From assembly GCF_004362665.1 (NCBI RefSeq), contig NZ_SNXR01000011.1, forward strand, positions 62,001-126,000: a DNA stretch of 64,000 nucleotides. Direction: 5' to 3'. The stretch comes from Flavobacterium dankookense (GTDB lineage: Bacteria > Bacteroidota > Bacteroidia > Flavobacteriales > Flavobacteriaceae). Shown here piece by piece: positions 43,298-51,956 of the stretch. A model generated the notes under the pieces. That model made no database searches, was not told the DNA's origin, and worked only from the letters and a program-made list of their open reading frames with translations. The translations under genes and the position numbers were made by a program. Every line of letters begins with the position of its first letter. Within the stretch, counting starts at the first letter, position 1.

Positions 43298-44428
43298 ATG
43301 CAACTATCCGTAATCATCCTCAATTATAACGTCCGTTATTTTCTCGAACTCTGTGTTTTGAGTGTGCAAAAAGCCATTCAAAATATCGATGCCGAGATTA
43401 TTGTAGTCGATAATAATTCGTCTGATGATAGTTGTGCGATGATGGCAGCACGCTTTCCAAATGTCAAATTAATTGAAAACAAAACCAATTTTGGTTTTCC
43501 AAAAGGAAATAACATTGGCGTTGACCAAGCCAAAGGCGAATACATTTGCATTCTAAATCCCGATACCGTTGTTGCCGAAGATACATTTGAAAAAATATTG
43601 AATACTAAAAACTGGCAACTGAACACTGGACTTATCGGTTGCAAACTCATCGACGGAACAGGAAATTTTCTTCCCGAAAGCAAGCGTGGCGTTCCAACAC
43701 CTTGGGTTGCTTTTACCAAAATTTTCGGGTTGTATAAAATTTCAAATGTTTTTGGTAAATATTATGCACAACATTTATCGGAAAATCAATCGGGAAAAGT
43801 GGATATTCTCGTTGGTGCTTTTATGGTCATGAAACGAAGTTTATATCTTGAAGTTGGTGGATTTGATGAAAATTGTTTTATGTATTCGGATGATATCGAT
43901 TTGAGTTATATGGTTAAAAAATCGGGTAGAGAAAACTACTATTTTGCCGAAGCTTCGGTAATACATTATAAAGGTGAAAGCACTGTCCGTGATGAAAAAT
44001 ACATGAAACGATTTCAAGAAGCGATGAATTTTTTCTATAATAAACATTTCAAGAAGTCGTTATTTTTCAGCGGATTTATGAAAATTGGAGCTTTCGTTTT
44101 TTCTAAAATCAAAAAAGCACAACAAAAAAATAGAAGTATAACAATTGATAATTACATTTTCTTCTCCAAAAACGAAGTACAATTAGCATTAGAAAAACCA
44201 GTTAGTTATCAAACCAATCTTCTCGATTTTTCTCCAAATAATAAATTGCAAACCGAAATTATCTTTGATATTCAGTCGTTTTCGTTCAAAGAAATCATTG
44301 ATTTTATGCAAAAACATAAAGCTGCTACTATCACTTATAAAATGTATTTACCACAGTCAAAAGTAATTATTGGCAGTAATCACGCAAACGATATAGGAGA
44401 AATTATAAATTTATCAAAAATTGCATAA
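43298..44428 (+). CDS. glycosyltransferase family 2, rhamnosyltransferase-like
   Basis: 376 residues. The GT-A fold begins LSVIILNYNVRYFLELCVLSV, then IIVVDNNSSDDS, LIENKTNFGFPKGNNIGV and the metal-binding region CILNPDTVVAED. The acceptor part has VGAFMVMKRSLYLEVGGFDENCFMYSDDIDLSYMVKKSG, typical of rhamnosyl- and related transferases for O-antigen or exopolysaccharide. The last about 80 residues (from FFSKNEVQLAL) are an extra tail of unknown role. It acts at the cytoplasmic membrane surface. The start ATG is fixed by the LSVIILNYN motif and lies just behind a TATATTTG element. Confidence 0.9.
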   Translation: MQLSVIILNYNVRYFLELCVLSVQKAIQNIDAEIIVVDNNSSDDSCAMMAARFPNVKLIENKTNFGFPKGNNIGVDQAKGEYICILNPDTVVAEDTFEKILNTKNWQLNTGLIGCKLIDGTGNFLPESKRGVPTPWVAFTKIFGLYKISNVFGKYYAQHLSENQSGKVDILVGAFMVMKRSLYLEVGGFDENCFMYSDDIDLSYMVKKSGRENYYFAEASVIHYKGESTVRDEKYMKRFQEAMNFFYNKHFKKSLFFSGFMKIGAFVFSKIKKAQQKNRSITIDNYIFFSKNEVQLALEKPVSYQTNLLDFSPNNKLQTEIIFDIQSFSFKEIIDFMQKHKAATITYKMYLPQSKVIIGSNHANDIGEIINLSKIA

Positions 44429-44455
44429 TTCGTAGTGTTTGCTCAAAACAATTAG

Positions 44456-44463
44456 TATTTTTG
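44456..44463 (+). promoter_or_regulatory. -7 element TATTTTTG of the E2 gene
   Basis: TATTTTTG fits TAnnTTTG and ends 37 bases before the ATG at 44501. Confidence 0.5.
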
Positions 44464-44500
44464 CATCGAAATTTAAAACACACAACTTTAGTTTATAGAT

Positions 44501-45823
44501 ATGGCAAAGTTTGAATTGAAATTACCTAAAATGGGTGAAAGCGTTGCTGAGGCAACAATTACGAATTGGCTAAAAAACGTTGGCGACAAAATCGAAATGG
44601 ATGAAGCCGTTCTTGAAATCGCTACGGATAAAGTAGATAGCGAAGTGCCAAGTGAAGTTTCTGGAGTTTTGGTACAACAACTTTTTGGTAAAGACGATGT
44701 CGTAAAAGTAGGTCAAACCATTGCAATTATCGAAACTGAAGGTGGAAGTTCATCTGCTGAAAATAGTTCTGTCACATCGAGCGCAGTCGAGATGCCAATT
44801 GCTGTTGCAGAAGTTACCAAAACTATTGAAGTTGCCAAAGAAACTGTCCCTCCAGTTGATTTTTCAGGAAGTGATAAATTCTTTTCGCCATTAGTAAAAA
44901 ATATTGCTAATCAAGAAGGTGTTACTGTTGCTGAGTTGGAAAGTATTTCAGGTTCAGGAAAAGATGGTCGCGTAACGAAAGACGATATTTTGAATTTTGT
45001 AAAAAGCAGAACAAATCAGCCAGTTGTAGCACAAACGGTAACTCCAGTTGCTCAACCTGTTGTTCAAAATGTTCAACCAACAGCAACTTCAGCAGTGCCA
45101 GTTTCAGTAAATGGTGGTGATGAAATCATTGAAATGGACAGAATGCGTAAGTTGATTTCTGGCTATATGGTTGCTTCGGTTCAAACTTCGGCTCACGTAC
45201 AATCGTTTATTGAAGTTGATGTTACGAATATCGTGAAATGGAGAGATAAAGTGAAAGGCGCTTTTGAAAAACGCGAAGGTGAAAAATTGACGTTTACACC
45301 AATTTTCATGGAAGCGGTTGCCAAAGCATTGAAAGATTTCCCTGGAATGAATATTTCTGTAGATGGCGATTATATTATTAAAAAGAAAAATATCAACCTT
45401 GGAATGGCTGCGGCTTTACCAAATGGAAATTTAATTGTTCCTGTGATAAAAAATGCGGATCAGTTGAATTTAGTTGGAATGGCAAAAGCTGTAAACGATT
45501 TAGGAAATCGTGCGAAAGCTGGAAAATTAAAACCAGACGATACACAAGGCGGAACATATACTGTAACGAATGTTGGAACTTTTGGTTCTGTATTTGGAAC
45601 ACCAATTATCAATCAACCACAAGTTGGAATTTTAGCCCTTGGAGCGATTAGAAAAGTTCCTGCGGTTATTGAAACTCCAGAAGGTGATTTCATCGGAATT
45701 CGTCAAAAAATGTTCTTGTCACACAGTTATGACCACAGAGTTGTTGATGGTGCGCTTGGCGGAAGCTTTGTAAAACGAGTAGCCGATTATTTGGAAGCTT
45801 TTGATGTGAATAGAGAATATTAA
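44501..45823 (+). CDS. 2-oxo acid dehydrogenase E2 (dihydrolipoamide acyltransferase)
   Basis: 440 residues. The lipoyl domain (1-76) carries the lipoyl-lysine in EIATDKVDSEVPS near residue 45. A Pro/Val/Thr-rich linker precedes the E1/E3-binding domain (about 128-168; SPLVKNIANQEGV, GSGKDGRVTKDDIL). The catalytic acyltransferase domain (about 205-440) contains GTYTVTNVGTFGS and the active-site His in SHSYDHRVVDGALGG. It transfers acyl groups to CoA in a pyruvate, 2-oxoglutarate or branched-chain complex. The sequence resembles branched-chain E2 proteins, but no E1 or E3 gene is adjacent, so the substrate is open. Confidence 0.93.
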   Translation: MAKFELKLPKMGESVAEATITNWLKNVGDKIEMDEAVLEIATDKVDSEVPSEVSGVLVQQLFGKDDVVKVGQTIAIIETEGGSSSAENSSVTSSAVEMPIAVAEVTKTIEVAKETVPPVDFSGSDKFFSPLVKNIANQEGVTVAELESISGSGKDGRVTKDDILNFVKSRTNQPVVAQTVTPVAQPVVQNVQPTATSAVPVSVNGGDEIIEMDRMRKLISGYMVASVQTSAHVQSFIEVDVTNIVKWRDKVKGAFEKREGEKLTFTPIFMEAVAKALKDFPGMNISVDGDYIIKKKNINLGMAAALPNGNLIVPVIKNADQLNLVGMAKAVNDLGNRAKAGKLKPDDTQGGTYTVTNVGTFGSVFGTPIINQPQVGILALGAIRKVPAVIETPEGDFIGIRQKMFLSHSYDHRVVDGALGGSFVKRVADYLEAFDVNREY

Positions 45824-45825
45824 AT

Positions 45826-45860
45826 AATAAAAAATCCTTCGAAAGAAGGATTTTTTATTT
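45826..45860. terminator. bidirectional terminator, GAAA tetraloop
   Basis: AAAAATCCTTC (45830-45840), loop GAAA, GAAGGATTTTT (45845-45855) with A- and T-runs outside. It serves the E2 gene and the converging membrane-protein gene. Confidence 0.92.
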
Positions 45861-46512
45861 ATAAATCAATTTTTTTGAGTTCAGAATAATTTCTATTCAA
45901 TCGTCTTAATAAAATTCCGTATAAAAGTCTATAGAACAACCAAAACAAAAATGTTACAAACGAAGTTATTAAAGTAATTATTAGTAAACTGACACATATT
46001 GCTTTAGCAGAAATTTCTGGATGTACTACGCCTTTTTTTATCATTATGTCCATGTAGCCATAATAAAAACCATAGCTAAATATAACTGCAAAAATTAGCG
46101 CAAATGTAATCAGATTAAAAATTACATATTGTTTGACCACTTTTCTAGTTTTTAGAATTGTGCTTAATAAGTTCTTAGTATTATCAACTACCGAAATGCT
46201 TTTATACATTTTGTAAAATCGATATATAAAATAAAATACAACTACATATACTATAATGCTTAAGCCAATGTAATAATTGTATAAGTTCCATTTTTTTAGT
46301 AATTCTAAACTTTCTGTATCATATTTGGTAAATGACATCACAATATTCAAAATAAAGCCAAAACCTAACTCTAATAAACTGATGTAAAAAATCCATTTCA
46401 CAATTGAAGTAGATCGTTTATGTATCATTTTATAAATGTCTTTTTCGGTGACTTGTTCAAAAGAGTGATTGTCTTTTTGCCAAGCTTTTTTTAATAAATC
46501 CAGCTCTTCCAT
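45859..46512 (-). CDS. membrane protein next to an ECF sigma factor (putative anti-sigma)
   Basis: 217 residues. A 35-residue cytoplasmic N-terminus (LDLLKKAWQKDNHSFEQVTEKDIYKMIHKRS) precedes four TM segments (about 40-58, 80-103, 130-154, 175-200). The N-terminal pattern 'L.LLKK.WQK' is shared by many Bacteroidetes proteins encoded right after an ECF sigma factor. The gene starts five bases after the sigma stop, so the two are one operon. A role as anti-sigma factor or membrane sensor is inferred from that position; no recognised zinc or anti-sigma motif is present. Confidence 0.75.
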   Translation of the reverse strand: MEELDLLKKAWQKDNHSFEQVTEKDIYKMIHKRSTSIVKWIFYISLLELGFGFILNIVMSFTKYDTESLELLKKWNLYNYYIGLSIIVYVVVFYFIYRFYKMYKSISVVDNTKNLLSTILKTRKVVKQYVIFNLITFALIFAVIFSYGFYYGYMDIMIKKGVVHPEISAKAICVSLLIITLITSFVTFLFWLFYRLLYGILLRRLNRNYSELKKIDL

Positions 46513-46517
46513 AATCC

Positions 46518-47012
46518 TTAGGGATTTAATATTTTAACTAATTTTCCTTTAATTCTATTCATTTTTACTCTTGCATTTACTTCGGATATACCCAAAGTTT
46601 CGGCTATTTCAGTATAATCTTTATCCTCTAAATACATAAAGACTAATGCTTTTTCGATATCATTCAATTGTTGAACTGCTTGATACATAAGTTTTATTCG
46701 TTCTTCTTCTTCGAGATTATATTCGTCTTGCACAAAAAAATGTTTTTGTGCTTCATAAGTTACGGTATTTACAGCTCTAGAGTTTTTTCTATATAGTGTA
46801 ATTGCTGTGTTTAGTGCTACTCGATATGCCCATGTAGAAAATTTAGACTCGCCTCTGAATTTTGGAAATGCCTTCCACAACTGAATCGTTATTTCTTGAA
46901 ACAAATCATTGTGCGCATCAGAATCAGTAGTATATAATCGACAAATTTTGTGGACTATATTCTGATTTTGCTTTAGTTGCTTTACAAATGATTGCTCTAG
47001 CGTTTCACTCAT
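46518..47012 (-). CDS. RNA polymerase ECF sigma factor
   Basis: 164 residues. Region 2 includes IVHKICRLYTTDSDAHNDLFQEITIQLWKAFPKFRGESKFSTWAYRVALNTAI, with the classic 'F...SkFsTWlyriA.N' block. Region 4 has YQAVQQLNDIEKALVFMYLEDKDYTEIAETLGISEVNARVKMNRIKGKL. It is of normal length and starts the two-gene unit with the membrane protein at 45859. The divergent CvfB-like gene begins 135 bases away. Confidence 0.93.
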   Translation of the reverse strand: MSETLEQSFVKQLKQNQNIVHKICRLYTTDSDAHNDLFQEITIQLWKAFPKFRGESKFSTWAYRVALNTAITLYRKNSRAVNTVTYEAQKHFFVQDEYNLEEEERIKLMYQAVQQLNDIEKALVFMYLEDKDYTEIAETLGISEVNARVKMNRIKGKLVKILNP

Positions 47013-47106
47013 AGTAGGTTAGTGTCAACTTGTATTGAAATGTTACACTCTGCAAAGCTACATTTTTTTTAAAATTCTAAAACATTCTAAATCATATCCT
47101 ATTACT

Positions 47107-47114
47107 TATCTTTG
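47107..47114 (+). promoter_or_regulatory. -7 element TATCTTTG of the CvfB-like gene
   Basis: TATCTTTG fits TAnnTTTG and ends 32 bases before the ATG at 47147. Confidence 0.5.
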
Positions 47115-47146
47115 CAACTCAAAATTATATAAATTACATATTTCAG

Positions 47147-47977
47147 ATGGACATAGGAGTTTTCAATACGCTAACAATTGCTCGTTTAACCAAAGTTGGT
47201 CTTTTTTTAACCGATGGGAAAGACGATGTTTTATTACCATTGAAATATGTTCCAAAAGTCTATGAAATAGGAGAAGAGATAGCTGTTTTCATCTATCTTG
47301 ATCACGAAGAACGAATTGTAGCAACGACTCTTCAACCTTATATTACAGTAGATGATTTTGCTTTTTTGAGGGTAAATTATACCAATACTTTCGGTGCTTT
47401 CCTTGATTGGGGTTTAGAAAAAGATTTGTTCGTTCCGTTTAAAGAACAAGCACGACCAATGGAAAAAGGAAAACGTTATTTGGTTTATGCTTATCTTGAT
47501 GAAAAATCCAATAGAATTGTAGCTTCAAGCCGAACTAATAAGTTTTTGAGTAACGATGAATTGACCGTTACACAAGGAGAAGAAGTCGATTTAATTATTT
47601 CTCATATCACTGAATTAGGAATAAATGTAATTATCAATAAACTACACAAAGGATTATTATACGCCAACGAAGTGTATAAAGATATAAGAACCGGCGACAA
47701 GCACGTTGGCTACATTAAAAACATTCGACCTGATAACAAAATTGATGTTTCGTTGCAGAAATTAGGATATGAAAGTATTGAACCTAATGCACAAATTATT
47801 TTGGATGAACTCAGAGCCAGCAGAGGTTTTCTTCGTTTAAACGATAATAGCCATCCAGAAGACATCAAAACGGTTTTAAAAATGAGTAAAAAAACATTCA
47901 AAAAAGCAATTGGTTCACTTTACAAAGAAAAGAAAATAGATATTAAACCTGATGGGATTTATCTTGTCAAAGAATAA
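47147..47977 (+). CDS. CvfB-like S1 RNA-binding protein
   Basis: 276 residues. Three S1-type OB folds are visible: residues 5-62 (LTIARLTKVGLFLTDGKDDVLLP), 70-130 (VNYTNTFGAFLDWGLEKDLFVPF) and 145-215 (VDLIISHITELGINVIINKLHKGLLY, VGYIKNIRPDNKIDVSLQKLGY). A C-terminal winged helix follows (SHPEDIKTVLKMSKKTFKKAIGSLYKEKKI). This is the CvfB/YitL plan; the family affects virulence and RNA turnover in Staphylococcus. It is cytoplasmic. Its 3' end overlaps the converging serine-hydrolase gene by 19 bases, leaving no room for a separate terminator. Confidence 0.9.
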   Translation: MDIGVFNTLTIARLTKVGLFLTDGKDDVLLPLKYVPKVYEIGEEIAVFIYLDHEERIVATTLQPYITVDDFAFLRVNYTNTFGAFLDWGLEKDLFVPFKEQARPMEKGKRYLVYAYLDEKSNRIVASSRTNKFLSNDELTVTQGEEVDLIISHITELGINVIINKLHKGLLYANEVYKDIRTGDKHVGYIKNIRPDNKIDVSLQKLGYESIEPNAQIILDELRASRGFLRLNDNSHPEDIKTVLKMSKKTFKKAIGSLYKEKKIDIKPDGIYLVKE

Positions 47978-49134
47978 TGTGTTTCGGCCAATTTCAAAGT
48001 TTCATAAGTTTTTGTTGTATAAACGTTTGAAAGACAAATAATCGTAACCGTATCTTTTTTCATCGGGATAAATGACGAAGTATTTCCGTGCCACCAACCA
48101 TTATGAAACCAAAGATTTTCGCCATTTGGTAATTGTTTCATTCGCATTCCTAAGCCATAATCTTTTTTATACTTTAGCATATATGGACTGTAGCTAGTAT
48201 AAACTTCTTTTAATGTTTCTGGCTTTATAAAATCAGGCGAATAGGTTGCCAAATCAAATTTGACTAAATCTCTAGCGGTTGAATAAATATTCTTGTCACC
48301 ATTCAAATTATCAAATTGATCCCAAGGATTTAAACCTCCTTTTCTATAGGACAATGAAACAGTATCTTTATCTCTAAAATAATCAAAAACAAAAGTATTC
48401 TTCATTCCTAATGGTCTGAAAATAAGTTCTTTCATTGCTTTTTCATATTTCAATCCAGTTGCTTTTTCAATTATCAAAGCCAATATTATATAATTGGTAT
48501 TGCAATAATCAAAACGAGTATCATGTGGTGTAAGTAATTTGAATTTGTGTTTTACTATCAAATCTAAAATATCTTGATTGCTCACTATTTTTTTCCGGTT
48601 CCAACCTTTTTTTAATAGTTCTGGAAAACGGGAATAATGTTGCAAACCACTTCTGTGATTGAGCAAAGTACGTATGGTCGTGTTTTTGTATGGAAAACTT
48701 GGTAGCCAATCAGTAACTTTTTGGTCCAGCATAATATTGTCATTGTCAACTAATTTTAGAATAGCTGTTGCAGTTAAAACTTTACTAACCGAAGCCAAAT
48801 GCAACGGAGTGTTGACCGTAATTAATTCTTTTGTTCGTTGGTTGGCATAACCTTGGTATTTTTCACTGATAATCTTACCGTTTTTTGTCACAATAAAACT
48901 GCCGCTAAAACCATAAGTTCCAATAAACTTATCGTAGAAAGAATCTGTTTTTACTTTTTTTTCTAAAAGATATTCGTCAGAAACTTTGTTGAATTTTATT
49001 GGAAATGGTATCGAAATTAGAGTACTATCATTATTTGAGTAACCTAAACCATCTTGCTCTTGCAATGATTTTGGCGAAGAAAAAAAGAGGAGAAAAAAGG
49101 AAAAAAAGGTAATTAATAAAGTTTTCATGTGCAT
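47959..49134 (-). CDS. serine hydrolase, class C beta-lactamase / DD-peptidase family
   Basis: 391 residues. A hydrophobic signal (TLLITFFSFFLLFFSSPKS) leads to a periplasmic domain with the three family motifs: SxxK as SVSK at residues 115-118, Y-x-N as YCN near 212, and the third motif H-x-G as HNG near 353 (LWFHNGWWHG). It should act on peptidoglycan peptides or another ester/amide; resistance to beta-lactams cannot be inferred. Start could also be the ATG two codons later (49128). Tail-to-tail overlap with the CvfB-like gene. Confidence 0.88.
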   Translation of the reverse strand: MHMKTLLITFFSFFLLFFSSPKSLQEQDGLGYSNNDSTLISIPFPIKFNKVSDEYLLEKKVKTDSFYDKFIGTYGFSGSFIVTKNGKIISEKYQGYANQRTKELITVNTPLHLASVSKVLTATAILKLVDNDNIMLDQKVTDWLPSFPYKNTTIRTLLNHRSGLQHYSRFPELLKKGWNRKKIVSNQDILDLIVKHKFKLLTPHDTRFDYCNTNYIILALIIEKATGLKYEKAMKELIFRPLGMKNTFVFDYFRDKDTVSLSYRKGGLNPWDQFDNLNGDKNIYSTARDLVKFDLATYSPDFIKPETLKEVYTSYSPYMLKYKKDYGLGMRMKQLPNGENLWFHNGWWHGNTSSFIPMKKDTVTIICLSNVYTTKTYETLKLAETHYSLTR

Positions 49135-49245
49135 AAATCAGTCGAAATTCAAAAAAATAAAAGTAGTATTTCGAGGTTTTGCAATACTACTACTTTTTGA
49201 TGTAAATAGAAATCTTTATTTTCAATTTTAAAAAAAAATTAGCAT

Positions 49246-49288
49246 AAAAAAAACCGCTTCGTTTTCTAATTGGAAGCGGTTAAAATGA
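49246..49288. terminator. terminator between TonB and serine hydrolase genes
   Basis: AACCGCTTC (49252-49260) and GAAGCGGTT (49273-49281) form a 9-bp stem with a 12-base loop. On the minus strand a T-run follows, so it ends the tonB transcript. Confidence 0.8.
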
Positions 49289-49301
49289 CATCATGCCGAG
49301 A

Positions 49302-50123
49302 TTAATCAATTTTTACTTTTATTGGGAGAACATATTCAGTTCTAACTTTATTTCCGTTTTTAATTCCCGGTGTCCATTTTGTTTTTAATGATTTTAAAAC
49401 TCGAATAGCTTCTTTATCTAATCCATGACCAGGATTTCTAATTACTTTGATATCGGTCATGCTACCATCTTTTTCGATTACAAATGCCACAAGAACCGAA
49501 ATCATTGTGCCAGCGTTCAAATGTTCAGGTTTATCAAAATTATTCCCAACATATTGATAGAATTTTTCCATTCCACCAGGAAAAGCTGGAAGTTTGTCAA
49601 GTTCGACAGGAATGTAAGATTCTTTTGTTTCGCCATCAGATGAAGAACCAGCTGTTGCTGTTGTACTTTGACCAGTTCCATCTGGAGTTCCATTTCCTGA
49701 ACCTACATCAGTTGATGGTTGTTCTGTAGTCAATTTGTCATTAGTTGGAATATCAACTACGGCTTGTTGTGTTTGAGCTACAATCATATTAGATAAATTG
49801 GTTGGTTCTACTTGTGTTTCAGGAGTTTTTTCAGTAGGTAATTGTTTTAAAGCTTCTTTCTCTCTTTCAGGATAGGTAAAGTTAGAAACTTTAATGATGT
49901 AATCATCTGGAAGAGTTGGAATTGGTTCTATAACTGGTTTTGATAAAAAACTCGAAAAAATAAAAATGGAACTTGCTCCACCAACAATCAAAATTCCGTA
50001 AAAAAGTGCTAACAACGAAACTTTAGAGTTTTCCTTGCGCAATTGATATGCACCATATTCTTTGTTTTTGTCTTCAAAAACTAGATCAATCCAGTTTTTT
50101 TCATAGATACTAACGTTTGACAT
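49302..50123 (-). CDS. tonB: energy transducer TonB
   Basis: 273 residues. Cytoplasmic start (YEKNWIDLVFEDKNKEYGAYQLRKENS, the typical Bacteroidetes TonB head), one TM segment (about 33-55), a long periplasmic linker rich in Thr, Gln and Gly, and the C-terminal TonB domain (about 185-273) with FPGGMEKFYQYVGNNFDKP, LVAFVIEKDGSMTDIKVIRNPG and KTKWTPGIKNGNKVR. It couples the proton gradient to outer-membrane receptors. No ExbB/ExbD genes are adjacent. It lies 108 bases after an ECF sigma gene on the same strand. Confidence 0.92.
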   Translation of the reverse strand: MSNVSIYEKNWIDLVFEDKNKEYGAYQLRKENSKVSLLALFYGILIVGGASSIFIFSSFLSKPVIEPIPTLPDDYIIKVSNFTYPEREKEALKQLPTEKTPETQVEPTNLSNMIVAQTQQAVVDIPTNDKLTTEQPSTDVGSGNGTPDGTGQSTTATAGSSSDGETKESYIPVELDKLPAFPGGMEKFYQYVGNNFDKPEHLNAGTMISVLVAFVIEKDGSMTDIKVIRNPGHGLDKEAIRVLKSLKTKWTPGIKNGNKVRTEYVLPIKVKID

Positions 50124-50231
50124 AATAAATAGTTTTTAAGTTAAGTATCAATTTTACATAAGCAATAGTATTTTAACAGATAACGTTAATACTACTTAAA
50201 ATATTGTGTAAAAATTTAACTTTTTTTTAAA

Positions 50232-50780
50232 CTATTTGTTTTCGATAATTTCTGCCAGTAGTTTTTTGGCACGTAAGAGTTTGATTTTTACGTTACTCAA
50301 AGGTTCATTGAGTTGTTCTGCAATTTCTTGATAACTCAATTCTTGAAAATAGCGAAGCTGTATAACCTCTTGGTAATGAGGTTTTAATTCCTTGATGAAT
50401 TGTAATAAACGGGATAAGTTTTGTTCTGTAATTAATTCATCTTCAGCCGAAGGAGAACTATCAGCAATGTTATAAGCTTGTTGGTCTTCTTCGTCAGTGA
50501 TTTCTACAAAAAGTGTCGATTTTTTTTTGCGAAGCATGTCAATATGCACATTTTTTGCAATAGCAATCAACCAAGTATTGAATTGAAATTCAGGATTGTA
50601 TGTTGCTATTTTGTCAAATGCTTTGGAGAACGTTTCTATTGTAATATCTTCGGCATCTGTTTCATTTTCAGTTCTTTTGAGCATAAAACCATATACTTCA
50701 TTCCAATAATGGTCGAGTAGAAAAGTGAATGCAACTTGATCACCTTTTTTTGCTTTTTCGATGTGTGATTTTATTTCCAA
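50232..50780 (-). CDS. RNA polymerase ECF sigma factor
   Basis: 182 residues. Region 2: FTFLLDHYWNEVYGFMLKRTENETDAEDITIETFSKAF followed by FQFNTWLIAIAKNVHIDMLRKKK. Region 4: IKELKPHYQEVIQLRYFQELSYQEIAEQLNEPLSNVKIKLLRAKKLL. The start overlaps the end of the upstream glycosyltransferase gene by 10 bases, so it is translated from the same message. No anti-sigma gene is present next to it, unlike the two other ECF genes in the window; this suggests control through transcription or a non-classical mode. Confidence 0.93.
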   Translation of the reverse strand: MEIKSHIEKAKKGDQVAFTFLLDHYWNEVYGFMLKRTENETDAEDITIETFSKAFDKIATYNPEFQFNTWLIAIAKNVHIDMLRKKKSTLFVEITDEEDQQAYNIADSSPSAEDELITEQNLSRLLQFIKELKPHYQEVIQLRYFQELSYQEIAEQLNEPLSNVKIKLLRAKKLLAEIIENK

Positions 50781-51877
50781 TGTACTGGTTTCTTGAATGT
50801 ATTCGAAATAAAAACATTCAATTGATTAAAAATTAATACCATTTCAATTATTGGAAACCAATAAATTACGTCTTTTTCTTTTAATTTTCCTGCCGCAAAA
50901 CCCATTGTTATCCATGTGAATAAGTATCTAAAACCTATCAAACTTACTACCACAATCCATTGGTACTGAAATACTAATAAAATTATCGGTAAAATTAGGA
51001 AGAACAATTGCGAGATATAAAACAATCCCAACTGGGTTTTGTCAAATCCTTTATAATGTCCAGCTGTAGAAACGTGTCTTCTTTTTTGGATGAACCATTC
51101 TTTGAAAGAAGTTTTTGGTTTTGAATACGTAAAACTATCGGGCAAATAACAAATAGTTGTATTCGACTTATCAGCTGCTTGATTAATAAACAAATCGTCA
51201 TCACCTGAACGGATTTTCATGTGGTCAATAAAACCGTTAGTTTTAAAAAATTCTTCTCTTTTGTAAGCCATATTTCTACCAACTCCAGTATAGGGTTTTC
51301 CAAATTTTGCCCAAGCAAACATTTGTGTAGCAGATAATAAGGTTTCAAATCGTATTAATTTATTTAGAAAAGAGCCAGCAATTTTTTCGTAAGCACCATA
51401 ACCTAAAATAATGTTTTTTTGTTGAGTAAATTGCGAACTCATTTTCGTAATCCAATCTTTTGAAGTAGGATAACAATCGGCATCAGTAAATAGTAAATAT
51501 TCGTATTTTGCCGCTTTAATTCCAAGTGTTAGTGCAAACTTTTTGCTTCCCCAAAATGCTTCATTGTTCTCGACTTTTACCAATTTTATATTAGAATATT
51601 GTTTTTCAAAAGCTTCAAATATATCTAATGTTCCATCGCTGGAAGCGTCGTCAATTAAAACAATTTCAAAATGAGGATAGTTTTGTTCTGCTAAAAGAGG
51701 AATAAAATTCTGCACATTTTCTTCTTCATTTTTTGCACATACAATTACCGAAATTGGAATTTTTTTTGGCGTTTCATTTTGCGGTTTTGCAAACGAAAAT
51801 TTTCCAAAAACAATTACGTAATAGAAAAATTGAATAACAATTATGGCAATGAATAAACAGAAAATAAGTAATAACAT
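50771..51877 (-). CDS. membrane glycosyltransferase family 2
   Basis: 368 residues. An N-terminal TM segment (LLIFCLFIAIIVIQFFYYV) is followed by the GT2 core: ISVIVCAKNEEENVQNFIPLL, IVLIDDASSDGTLDI, LLFTDADCYPTSKDW (DAD metal site) and GRNMAYKREEFFKTNGF. QKRRHVSTAGHY matches the (Q/R)xxRW-like acceptor motif of processive GT2 enzymes. Two or three C-terminal TM segments follow (about 285-345). It should add sugars to a membrane-bound acceptor or polymer. First gene of a unit with an ECF sigma factor. Confidence 0.9.
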   Translation of the reverse strand: MLLLIFCLFIAIIVIQFFYYVIVFGKFSFAKPQNETPKKIPISVIVCAKNEEENVQNFIPLLAEQNYPHFEIVLIDDASSDGTLDIFEAFEKQYSNIKLVKVENNEAFWGSKKFALTLGIKAAKYEYLLFTDADCYPTSKDWITKMSSQFTQQKNIILGYGAYEKIAGSFLNKLIRFETLLSATQMFAWAKFGKPYTGVGRNMAYKREEFFKTNGFIDHMKIRSGDDDLFINQAADKSNTTICYLPDSFTYSKPKTSFKEWFIQKRRHVSTAGHYKGFDKTQLGLFYISQLFFLILPIILLVFQYQWIVVVSLIGFRYLFTWITMGFAAGKLKEKDVIYWFPIIEMVLIFNQLNVFISNTFKKPVHWK

Positions 51878-51907
51878 AATGGCTTTATTGTCTTTTTAAA
51901 ACGAGTG

Positions 51908-51939
51908 CAAATGTAGTTATTCTACAGCCAAATATCAAA
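51908..51939 (-). promoter_or_regulatory. promoter TTTG-N20-TACATTTG of the GT2/sigma unit
   Basis: On the minus strand TTTG (51936-51939), 20 bases, then TACATTTG (51908-51915), about 30 bases before the glycosyltransferase start at 51877. Confidence 0.7.
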
Positions 51940-51956
51940 GGAAATGCAACAAATAA

